A stretch of DNA of 6,455 nucleotides from DYIB01 sp049320945 (GCA_049320945.1 JBMOQT010000202.1:1-6455); one strand, 5' to 3'; positions 1-4,706 are shown, numbered from the stretch's first letter. Translations and numbers: made by a program. The notes: generated by a model not told the origin, from the letters alone.

Positions 1-215
1 ATACCAGCGACCATGAATACCCAGAACCAGCTTGAGGAAGAAGCGGCTCAAGCGCGACCAGCTTGCCTCGTTCTTCGCCAACCCGCCGCCCTGCCTGATC
101 GGCATGGAAGCGTGCGGCAGCGCGCACCACTGGGCGCGCAAGCTCAAAGCGTATGAACATTGCGTGAAGCTGACGATCCCCGCAGTTCGTCAAGCCCTAC
201 GTCAAGACGAATTGA
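1..215 (+). pseudogene. IS110-family transposase remnant (frameshifted, truncated)
   Basis: From about position 32 the reading frame encodes RKKRLKRDQLASFFANPP, then GMEACGSAHHWARKLKA, which I recognise as the N-terminal DEDD-nuclease region of IS110/IS1111-group transposases. The family normally continues with a segment like APQFVKPYVKTN. That peptide is present (QFVKPYVKTN, positions 183-212) but in a different frame, consistent with one extra base between about 173 and 179. A stop follows at 213-215 and the rest of the roughly 330-400-residue transposase is absent. Upstream of 32 the frame has a stop at 14-16 and the expected family sequence is not readable. This is a dead fragment, and no IS ends can be recognised. 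Confidence 0.85.
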
Positions 216-296
216 AATCTTCGCGCCTCGAATCCCTGGGTTACGGGGTTTATCATGAGGTGTTCCACTGCACTGTATTGCCGACCGGAGGTCGCG

Positions 297-362
297 ATGA
301 CACCCATCCTGATGCTGCCAGCCTCGCTTGGTCCCGCCGGGATCGGAGGGACGACAAGATGA
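297..362 (+). CDS. Possible 21-residue leader ORF coupled to the GDCCVxC gene
   Basis: A short ORF (MTPILMLPASLGPAGIGGTT plus Arg) starts at ATG 297 behind a good ribosome site, GGAGG at 287-291 with about 5 nt spacing. Its stop TGA (360-362) overlaps the ATG (359) of the next gene as ATGA, the usual arrangement for translational coupling. The peptide is hydrophobic and Gly/Pro-rich, and I recognise no family. It could be a real small peptide, a translation-coupling leader, or the tail of a decayed gene. The support is the ribosome site and overlap only. Confidence 0.3.
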   Translation: MTPILMLPASLGPAGIGGTTR

Positions 363-580
363 GCACGGTGCGGCTGCAATCCCTGCTCACCTGTCCCCGC
401 TGCGGCCATCGTCAGCTGGAGACGATGCCGTCGGATGCCTGCCAGTACTTCTACGAGTGCCCGGCCTGCCACGAACTGCTTCGGCCCAAGGCCGGGGACT
501 GCTGCGTGTTCTGCTCCTACGGCGACGTGCCCTGCCCGCCGGTCCAGGAGCAAGGAAAGCGGAAGGATTGCCATCCATGA
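359..580 (+). CDS. GDCCVxC-domain small Cys-rich protein (Cys form of a (seleno)protein family)
   Basis: This 73-residue cytosolic protein has no signal peptide or membrane segment. It carries two CxxC pairs, CPRC (12-15) and CPAC (34-37), forming a probable zinc ribbon with Cys28 between them. The signature GDCCVFC (46-52) is followed by SYGDVPCPP (53-61). It matches the family named for a GDCCVxC motif, in which some members place selenocysteine at the last Cys; here that codon is TGC, so this is the Cys version. The biochemical function is unknown to me; a thiol-redox or soft-metal role is inferred from ten cysteines in 73 residues. The start at 359 is chosen for GGAGGG at 345-350 (8 nt spacing) and because the frame upstream runs back through transposase debris. 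Its stop overlaps the next ATG (577) as ATGA. Confidence 0.85.
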   Translation: MSTVRLQSLLTCPRCGHRQLETMPSDACQYFYECPACHELLRPKAGDCCVFCSYGDVPCPPVQEQGKRKDCHP

Positions 581-651
581 AGCTTCACGAGAAATGGATC
601 CTGCCGCGGCTGCTGAGCTACATCTACGCCGGATCGGCCCGGCCCGAGTGA
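577..651 (+). pseudogene. Truncated methyltransferase-like N-terminus (24 codons)
   Basis: ATG 577 overlaps the stop of the GDCCVxC gene (ATGA, 577-580) and is preceded by GGAAGG at 561-566. The peptide begins MKLHEKWILPRLLSYIYAGS and stops at 649-651. Starts of the form M-x-x-Y/H-E-x-x-x-LPxL are, from memory, typical of a group of short class I SAM-dependent methyltransferases. On that reading this is the first ~20 residues of such a gene, cut off by a deletion or rearrangement. The methyltransferase assignment rests on a short N-terminal resemblance and is tentative. A functional 24-residue coupled peptide cannot be excluded. Confidence 0.35.
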
Positions 652-692
652 GCAGAGTTGGCCGGGACCTTCGCCCGGAATTTGTTGTCCAC

Positions 693-720
693 GGGGAGGC
701 GCCCCAGGGGAGGCGCCCCA
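693..720 (+). repeat. 14-bp perfect tandem duplication
   Basis: GGGGAGGCGCCCCA occurs twice in immediate succession (693-706 and 707-720). Each copy holds a GGCGCC palindrome and a GGGG/CCCC pair. It lies in the non-coding gap between the truncated ORF and the DUF302 gene, about 50 nt upstream of that start. It may be replication slippage next to the truncation point, or paired binding sites; nothing in the sequence decides between these. Confidence 0.8.
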
Positions 721-770
721 AGGAAGCGCCGGCAACACGTCTTGTCCCACGACCACAAAGGAGAAGCCAC

Positions 771-1169
771 ATGTACACCGTCAAATACGGTTTCGGAAAA
801 GCCGTTGACATGAAATTCGATCAGGCGCTCGAGCGCGTCGTCGCCGAGCTGCAGAAGGAAGGCTTCGGCGTGCTGACCGAAATCGATGTTCAGGCAACCC
901 TGAAGAAGAAGCTCAACGCGGACATGCCGCCCTACCGCATCCTCGGGGCGTGCAACCCGCCGCTGGCGCACCGGGCGCTGACCACCGAGCCGCAGATCGG
1001 GCTGCTGTTGCCGTGCAACGTGGTGGTGCGCCAGGACGAGGCCGGCAAGGTGCATGTCGAGTTCATGGACCCGAACGCGGTGCTCGAGCTGGTGAACAAG
1101 CCCGAGATCACCCAGTTGGCCGGCGAGGTGCGGCAGCGCCTGGAGCGGGTGATGGCGGCGCTGCCGTAG
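771..1169 (+). CDS. DUF302 domain protein
   Basis: This 132-residue soluble protein has no signal peptide, so it is probably cytosolic. It is a single DUF302 domain over nearly its full length: an N-terminal helix-forming part (about 15-45), then the family's conserved core RILGACNPPLAHRAL (about 57-71) and IGLLLPCNVVV (about 77-87), followed by a C-terminal helix. The length is typical of the family. The molecular function of DUF302 is not established; the invariant Cys in GACNP and in LPCN are the notable residues. The start follows AAAGGAG (757-763) with 7 nt spacing. A 119-nt gap separates it from the preceding ORF chain and 130 nt from the next operon, so it may be transcribed alone. The family assignment is firm; any metal or redox role is only by association. 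Confidence 0.92.
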   Translation: MYTVKYGFGKAVDMKFDQALERVVAELQKEGFGVLTEIDVQATLKKKLNADMPPYRILGACNPPLAHRALTTEPQIGLLLPCNVVVRQDEAGKVHVEFMDPNAVLELVNKPEITQLAGEVRQRLERVMAALP

Positions 1170-1197
1170 GCGCGGCAACGGCATGGGAGATCGAACC

Positions 1198-1233
1198 GAG
1201 CTTTGCGTAATTGGATGACAGCCAGCAAAGCTC
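1198..1233 (+). promoter_or_regulatory. Inverted repeat (9-bp stem, 18-nt loop) in the gap before the SHOCT operon
   Basis: GAGCTTTGC (1198-1206) is the exact complement of GCAAAGCTC (1225-1233). The loop contains TGACAGCCA (1216-1224), which is itself perfectly complementary to TGGCTGTCA at 1255-1263 inside the next hairpin. The two structures could therefore compete or form a loop-loop contact. There is no U-run, so this is not a terminator by itself. It could be a protein-binding dyad or an RNA leader element. Confidence 0.5.
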
Positions 1234-1247
1234 AGCCCTCACCTGTG

Positions 1248-1274
1248 ACGAAAATGGCTGTCAGCCATTTTCGT
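1248..1274 (+). terminator. Perfect 12-bp hairpin, possible weak bidirectional terminator
   Basis: ACGAAAATGGCT (1248-1259) and AGCCATTTTCGT (1263-1274) are perfect complements around a 3-nt loop. A GGCT/AGCC core flanked by AAAA and TTTT gives a short U-stretch within the 3' arm on either strand. That is compatible with a weak intrinsic terminator after the DUF302 gene, 78 nt past its stop. With only four U and no tail beyond the stem, an operator or a mobile palindrome is equally possible. A related hairpin sits at 4620-4646. Confidence 0.5.
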
Positions 1275-1299
1275 AATCTCCGGTAAAAGGACCGAGGCG

Positions 1300-1545
1300 A
1301 TGATGTGGGGCTACGACGGCATGGGATGGCACTGGTGGAGTTGGCTCTGGATGGCGCTGTTCTGGCTGGTCCCCGTCCTGCTCATCGCGGCGGCCATCAA
1401 GTACCTGGTCGCCAAGCCCGGGCCCGGCGGCGGCCGCCAGGAGACCGGCAAGACGGCGCTGGACTACCTGGAAGAGGCCTACGCCAAGGGCGAGATCTCC
1501 CGCGAGGAGTTCCTGCAGAAGCGCGAGGATCTGAAGCGCAAGTGA
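1300..1545 (+). CDS. Small membrane protein with C-terminal SHOCT domain
   Basis: This protein has 81 residues. The N-terminus is rich in Trp, Met and Gly (MMWGYDGMGWHWWSW), followed by one membrane segment at about 16-39. A Gly/Pro linker (about 41-47) leads to a short C-terminal domain, ALDYLEEAYAKGEISREEF (about 54-72), which is a standard SHOCT domain. SHOCT is a short oligomerisation-type module often at protein ends; no enzyme activity is expected. The start follows AAAAGGA (1285-1291) with 8 nt spacing. Its stop (1543-1545) overlaps the cupredoxin start as TGATG. As first gene of the cluster it may anchor or organise partners at the inner membrane; that is inference. Confidence 0.88.
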   Translation: MMWGYDGMGWHWWSWLWMALFWLVPVLLIAAAIKYLVAKPGPGGGRQETGKTALDYLEEAYAKGEISREEFLQKREDLKRK

Positions 1546-1973
1546 TGAGCGCGATGAAAGGCATCCTGTATTCGGTGATCCCTGTCGCCCTGGCCACCTT
1601 CTGCGCGGCGGGAAGCGCCGGCACCCACGCTCAGGGCGAGCCCTACCGGGCCAGCGTCGACAGCGACGGCGTGCAGCGGGTGCAAATGGTTGGGGGCGAT
1701 TATTTCTTCAAGCCCAATCACATCATTGTCAAGGCCAACGTCCCGGTGGAACTGACAGTCCAGCTCGAACCCGGGGTCGTTCCCCACAGCCTGGTGCTCG
1801 AGGCGCCCGAGGTGGGTCTGTCCGTCAACGAGGATCTGGGCCGCGAGGCAAGGAAGTTCACCTTCACCGCCAAGACTACCGGCAAGTATCCGTTCTACTG
1901 CCGGAACAGGCTGTTGTTCTTCAAGAGCCACCGCGACAGGGGAATGGAAGGCACCCTGGAAGTGGTCGAATGA
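1545..1973 (+). CDS. Exported cupredoxin (type-1 copper protein)
   Basis: This 142-residue precursor has a Sec signal peptide (about 1-29, hydrophobic core ILYSVIPVALATFCAAG, likely cleavage near HAQ). The mature part is a single cupredoxin domain: FKPNHIIVKANVPVELTVQ (about 55-73), then the first His ligand in VVPHSLVL (His81). The C-terminal ligand loop is YPFYC (Cys119), His129 and Met134 in RGMEGTLEV. All four type-1 ligands (His, Cys, His, Met) are present, so periplasmic copper binding or electron transfer is expected. The Cys-to-His spacing (9 residues) is longer than in azurin or plastocyanin. The start at 1545 overlaps the preceding stop; ATG 1554 is an alternative. No strong ribosome site lies close, so coupling to the SHOCT gene is likely. 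Confidence 0.88.
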   Translation: MSAMKGILYSVIPVALATFCAAGSAGTHAQGEPYRASVDSDGVQRVQMVGGDYFFKPNHIIVKANVPVELTVQLEPGVVPHSLVLEAPEVGLSVNEDLGREARKFTFTAKTTGKYPFYCRNRLLFFKSHRDRGMEGTLEVVE

Positions 1974-1976
1974 CCC

Positions 1977-2603
1977 ATGCTGTGGCCCGTGCTCGCGATG
2001 GCGCTGCTAGTGACCGGCCTGGCGGACCCCATCACCGCCGCCATCGAACGGTACCGTACGGTCGAGAGCTACCAGGTCACGCTCAGGGCCTCGGGCAGCG
2101 ACAACGCAGTGGAAGTGATCCGCTACTACTACCAAAGGCCAGGTTTTGTCCGCATGGAATTTGTCCAACCGCACAAGGGCGCGGTACTGATCTACAACCC
2201 CCAGAGCCGGGACGTGCGGTTGTGGCCATTCGGCTACCGCAGGTTCCCGAGCCTGACGCTAAGCCCAGGGAATCCGCTGATTCGGAGCCGACATGGCGAA
2301 AGAGTGGACCGCTCGGACGTCGGTGCGCTGTTCGACAATGTGAGGGCGCTGCAGCAGAAGGGCGACACCGCGATCCTCGGCGAGGAGCCGCTAGGCAAAT
2401 GGCAGACCGTGCATGTGCTGGTGGCGGGCCGGGACGACCACACGGTCGGGAGCGTACACCGCTACCACCTGTGGCTGGAGCGCGCGACGCTGTTTCCGCT
2501 CAAGGTCGTAAGCCGCAACCGCAGCGATGAGTTGATCGAATCGGTGCTGATGGATGACGTGGAAATCAATATCCGATTTCCGGACGGGTTCTTCAGCCCT
2601 TGA
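1977..2603 (+). CDS. Exported LolA-fold protein (outer-membrane lipoprotein-sorting type)
   Basis: This protein of 208 residues has a short Sec signal peptide (MLWPVLAMALLVTGLA, about 1-16). The mature part starts with a LolA-like pattern: ERYRTVESYQVTLR (24-37), the strand pair around EVIRYYYQRPGFVRMEF (46-62) and the turn GAVLIYNPQSRDVRLWPFG (68-86). Later come TVHVLVAG (144-151), HRYHLWLER (161-169) and a closing DVEINIRFPDGFF (194-206). These correspond to the half-barrel fold of LolA/LolB and related sorting proteins, which bind lipidated or hydrophobic ligands. It has no lipobox, and it is not the housekeeping LolA by context. It starts 3 nt after the cupredoxin stop, so co-translation is likely. 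Its ligand is unknown; a link to cupredoxin or envelope maturation is inference. Confidence 0.72.
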   Translation: MLWPVLAMALLVTGLADPITAAIERYRTVESYQVTLRASGSDNAVEVIRYYYQRPGFVRMEFVQPHKGAVLIYNPQSRDVRLWPFGYRRFPSLTLSPGNPLIRSRHGERVDRSDVGALFDNVRALQQKGDTAILGEEPLGKWQTVHVLVAGRDDHTVGSVHRYHLWLERATLFPLKVVSRNRSDELIESVLMDDVEINIRFPDGFFSP

Positions 2604-2619
2604 CCGGGAGCGAATGGCA

Positions 2620-3672
2620 ATGGCGTGGCGGCAAGCATGGCGGGCGCCGGGAGTGGCGGCAGCGTTCGCGGCTGCCGTGCTGTTCGGCGCGGGCATGCCG
2701 CTGGCCAAGCTGCTGCTCGGGACCATTGATCCGTGGTTCATGGCGGGCCTGCTGTATCTGGGCGCGGGTGTGGGACTGGGGCTGATGCGGCTCGTGCGGC
2801 GCACGCCGTCGCTGCGGCCCGCGGCCGGCGACTGGCCGTGGCTGGCCGGAGCGATTCTCTCGGGCGGCGTGGCCGGGCCAGTGCTGCTGATGTACGGCCT
2901 GTCGGCCATGCCCGCTTCCGGCGCGTCGCTGCTGCTGAATGCGGAAGGAGTGTTCACGGCGCTGCTCGCCTGGTTCGTCTTCCGCGAAAATTTCGACCGG
3001 CGCATCGCCCTGGGGCTGGCGGCCATCCTCGCCGGCGCGGTGGTGCTGACCTGGCCGGGCGAAACGCGCTTCGGCGCCCTGTGGCCGGCGGCCGCGGTAC
3101 TGGGCGCATGCCTCGCCTGGGCGCTGGACAACAACCTGACGCGCAAGGTGTCCCTTGCCGATGCCACCTGGATTGCCGCCTGCAAGGGCTGGGCGGCGGG
3201 CCTGGTCAACCTCGCCATCGGCGCCGCGGCGCTGGATCACTGGCCTTCCCTTTGGGCGCTGCTGGCGGCGGGCGGCGTGGGGTGGCTGTGCTACGGCGTG
3301 AGCCTCGCCTTGTATGTGGTGGGGCTGCGCCACCTGGGCACCGCGCGCACCGGCGCCTATTTCTCCGTGGCGCCCTTCATCGGCGCGCTGCTGGCGCTGC
3401 CCCTGCTGGGCGAGCCGGTGACGGCGCGGTTGCTGCTGGCCGGCGGCCTGATGGGGCTGGGCGTCTGGCTGCATCTCACCGAGCGCCACGACCATGAACA
3501 CAGCCACGAAGGGCTGGAGCACACTCACGAGCATACGCACGACGAACACCACCGGCACGCTCATCCCCTTCCTGTCGCGCCGGGCACGCGCCACACCCAC
3601 TGGCATCGCCATGAACCTGTCACCCATTCCCATCCCCACTTTCCGGACGCGCATCATCGGCACGAACATTGA
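2620..3672 (+). CDS. DMT/EamA-family transporter with His-rich C-terminal tail
   Basis: This inner-membrane protein of about 350 residues has about ten hydrophobic segments arranged as two EamA repeats. The first contains VAAAFAAAVLFGAGMPLAKL and ASGASLLLNAEGVFTALLAW; the second contains LGACLAWALDNNLTRKVS and a closing TGAYFSVAPFIGALLALP. EamA proteins export or import small metabolites by exchange; the substrate cannot be read from the sequence. The last 66 residues hold 24 histidines (HDHEHSH, HTHEHTHDEHHRH, HTHWHRH, HHRHEH), a probable cytosolic metal-binding tail. The start at 2620 is preferred because GGGAG (2606-2610) is 9 nt away; ATG 2614, two codons upstream, is possible. An earlier in-frame ATG at 2554 would overlap the LolA-like gene by 50 nt and has no family sequence. 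It is probably the last gene of the 1300-3672 operon. Confidence 0.9.
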   Translation: MAWRQAWRAPGVAAAFAAAVLFGAGMPLAKLLLGTIDPWFMAGLLYLGAGVGLGLMRLVRRTPSLRPAAGDWPWLAGAILSGGVAGPVLLMYGLSAMPASGASLLLNAEGVFTALLAWFVFRENFDRRIALGLAAILAGAVVLTWPGETRFGALWPAAAVLGACLAWALDNNLTRKVSLADATWIAACKGWAAGLVNLAIGAAALDHWPSLWALLAAGGVGWLCYGVSLALYVVGLRHLGTARTGAYFSVAPFIGALLALPLLGEPVTARLLLAGGLMGLGVWLHLTERHDHEHSHEGLEHTHEHTHDEHHRHAHPLPVAPGTRHTHWHRHEPVTHSHPHFPDAHHRHEH

Positions 3673-3780
3673 CGCGGGCGAACTATTGCGATGCCGTTTT
3701 CGCTTACTTGAAGATTACCTCTCCGGTACCGACGATAGCCGGCAGATTACATTGCTGTCATCACAAAGCAAGGCGAGGCG

Positions 3781-3789
3781 TGATACACT
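3781..3789 (+). promoter_or_regulatory. Candidate extended -10 promoter for the HPHD repeat protein
   Basis: TGATACACT fits an extended -10 (TG, one base, then TACACT, 4 of 6 to consensus) and lies 34 nt before the ATG at 3823. The -35 region at the usual distance (TCACAA, 3761-3766) is poor. The 150-nt gap after the transporter gene, its more AT-rich 3' end and the strong terminator after the next gene support a separate transcription unit. The exact start site is uncertain. Confidence 0.35.
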
Positions 3790-3822
3790 GGACTCTCGCC
3801 TTACTTTAATAGGAGACACTCC

Positions 3823-4140
3823 ATGAAGAAGAGCCTCGCACCCCTGGCACTCGCGCTCATTTTTGGTTCCGTGACATCCCTCGCCCTGGCGCAGTCCTCC
3901 GCGCCCACCGGTGCGGGCGGCAAAGACATCAAGGACATGCGCGGTGACATGCCGGAGCATCCCCATGACAAGCCGGCGCCCGCCAGCAAGAAACCCATGA
4001 AGAAGGAAGCCCACGAGGGGCGCGGCGACATGCCCGACCACCCCCACGACAAGCCTACGCCCGCCAGCAAGAAGCCCATGGTGAAGGAAGCGCACGAGGG
4101 GCGCGGCGATATGCCGGATCATCCCCATACCAAGAAGTAG
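3823..4140 (+). CDS. Small exported His/Lys/Pro-rich repeat protein (HPHD repeats)
   Basis: This 105-residue precursor has a clear Sec signal peptide, MKKSLAPLALALIFGSVTSL followed by ALA, with likely cleavage after residue 23. After a short linker the mature chain is made of 27-residue units starting RGDMPxHPHDKP and ending PASKKPMxKEAHEG: unit 1 at 40-66, unit 2 at 67-93, and a partial unit at 94-105. Each unit offers His-Pro-His, a further His, Met and acidic residues, a plausible metal-binding set in a disordered chain. It has no cysteine and no known catalytic motif. AGGAG at 3811-3815 (7 nt spacing) fixes the start. It lies between the His-tailed transporter and the CusF-like gene and ends in its own terminator. 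I do not recognise a named family; a periplasmic metal-binding role is inferred. Confidence 0.85.
   Translation: MKKSLAPLALALIFGSVTSLALAQSSAPTGAGGKDIKDMRGDMPEHPHDKPAPASKKPMKKEAHEGRGDMPDHPHDKPTPASKKPMVKEAHEGRGDMPDHPHTKK
3940..4137 (+). repeat. In-frame 81-nt coding tandem repeat (2.4 copies)
   Basis: The copies lie at 3940-4020, 4021-4101 and, partial, 4102-4137. The two full copies differ at 11 of 81 positions by my count, and 7 of these are silent. The peptide is 24/27 identical. The period is a multiple of three, so copy number can change without a frameshift. Confidence 0.92.
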
Positions 4141-4178
4141 GGCAAGCAGCAAACCGCACAACCTGCACCTCAAAGTCG

Positions 4179-4220
4179 CGCCTGACATCCGCTGGATGCG
4201 GTGTCAGGCGTTTTTGTTTT
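4179..4220 (+). terminator. Rho-independent terminator after the HPHD repeat gene
   Basis: CGCCTGACA (4179-4187) plus CCGC (4189-4192) pair with GCGG (4198-4201) plus TGTCAGGCG (4202-4210). This gives 13 base pairs with one bulged T and a 5-nt loop, followed immediately by TTTTTGTTTT (4211-4220). The position, 38 nt past the stop at 4140, is typical. Confidence 0.93.
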
Positions 4221-4243
4221 CATGCCGGCACGGCGGGTAAGAT
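4214..4243 (+). promoter_or_regulatory. Weak candidate promoter for the CusF-like gene
   Basis: TTGTTT (4214-4219) and TAAGAT (4238-4243) are separated by 18 nt in the only space between the upstream terminator and the CusF-like start at 4279. Matches are 3/6 and 4/6, so this is position-driven. I see no clear CueR- or CsoR-type dyad here. Confidence 0.22.
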
Positions 4244-4278
4244 TACGGTTAAGTGATCCCGTGAAACAGGAGGCAGTC

Positions 4279-4614
4279 ATGAAATTTGCGAAACCGCTGT
4301 TCCCCGCCGTGGCGGCACTCGTGCTGGGCGCCCTGGCGCCCTGGAGTATTGCCGCGGACAAGGCCCAGCCGACGGCCGCCGCCAGCGCCCTGAGCGACGG
4401 GGAAGTGAAGAAAGTGGACAAGGAGGCGGGCAAGCTCACCATCAAGCACGGGCCGCTGGCCAACCTGGACATGCCGCCCATGACCATGGTGTTCCGGGTG
4501 AAGGAACCGGCGATGCTCGATCAGCTCAAGGAGGGCGACAAGATCAAGTTCACCGCCGAGAAGGTGAGCGGGCTGTACACCGTGACGCGCCTGGAGAAGG
4601 CGAAGCCCGATTGA
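4279..4614 (+). CDS. CusF-type periplasmic Cu(I)/Ag(I)-binding protein
   Basis: This 111-residue precursor has a Sec signal peptide (about 1-26, ending SIAADKAQ). The mature domain (about 40-108) follows CusF order: GEVKKVDKEAGKLTIKHGPL (41-60), the metal site NLDMPPMTMVF (62-72), and LKEGDKIKFTAEK (83-95). The metal ligands His57, Met68 and Met70 align with His36, Met47 and Met49 of E. coli CusF. The position of its cation-pi Trp44 is Met65 here, a variant I believe is common in stand-alone homologues. CusF chaperones Cu(I)/Ag(I) to the CusCBA efflux pump; no pump genes are visible, so this may serve another acceptor. The start at 4279 is set by AGGAGG (4268-4273, 5 nt spacing) and the signal peptide. 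It is bounded by terminators on both sides, so probably monocistronic. Confidence 0.92.
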   Translation: MKFAKPLFPAVAALVLGALAPWSIAADKAQPTAAASALSDGEVKKVDKEAGKLTIKHGPLANLDMPPMTMVFRVKEPAMLDQLKEGDKIKFTAEKVSGLYTVTRLEKAKPD

Positions 4615-4619
4615 GTAAC

Positions 4620-4646
4620 CAGGAAATGGTTGACGACCATTTCCTG
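4620..4646 (+). repeat. Perfect 11-bp hairpin after the CusF-like gene
   Basis: CAGGAAATGGT (4620-4630) pairs exactly with ACCATTTCCTG (4636-4646) around a 5-nt loop, five nt past the CusF-like stop. It has no following U-run. The core AAATGGT/ACCATTT resembles the AAAATGGCT/AGCCATTTT hairpin at 1248-1274. It may protect the transcript 3' end or belong to a small palindrome family. Confidence 0.6.
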
Positions 4647-4655
4647 CACGAAGCT

Positions 4656-4697
4656 CCCCCTCGCCCGCGAAGCGGGAGAGGGGTTGGGGGTGAGGGC
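4656..4697. repeat. Dispersed CCCTCACCCC-type palindromic repeat
   Basis: CCCCTCGCCCGC (4657-4668) and GCGGGAGAGGGG (4672-4683) form a 12-bp stem with one mismatch, followed by TTGGGGGTGAGGGC (4684-4697). Read on the minus strand it begins GCCCTCACCCCCAACCCCTC and continues into the hairpin. I recognise this as a repeat scattered in intergenic DNA of many proteobacterial genomes, often mistranslated as peptides like LTPNPSP. It is non-coding, and its role is unclear. Confidence 0.7.
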
Positions 4698-4706
4698 TAA
4701 GCAGCC

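Noticed and set aside
216..296. A MerR/CueR-type promoter before the tiny-ORF chain.
   Set aside because: I found no convincing -35/-10 pair or regulator dyad in this stretch; AT-rich bits such as TTTATC and TGTATT lack partners at proper spacing.
1305..1544. In-frame upstream extension of the cupredoxin gene through the SHOCT gene.
   Set aside because: The extension is a shadow of the SHOCT frame. The signal peptide begins at 1545, where the stop/start overlap lies.
1970..2530. A plus-strand ORF starting at ATG 1970, overlapping the cupredoxin stop as ATGA.
   Set aside because: Its translation is Arg/Gly/Pro-rich with no domain. The frame beginning at 1977 has a signal peptide and LolA-like pattern and runs to 2603.
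2593..3669. A 358-codon minus-strand ORF opposite the EamA gene, and similar long minus-strand ORFs at 197-811 and 2391-3218.
   Set aside because: They are antisense shadows of high-GC genes: Arg/Gln/His-rich composition, no ribosome site or recognisable domain, while the plus strand carries clear families.
3940..4137. Possible CRISPR or other spacer array because of regular repeats.
   Set aside because: The 81-nt units are contiguous, in frame, coding and without spacers.
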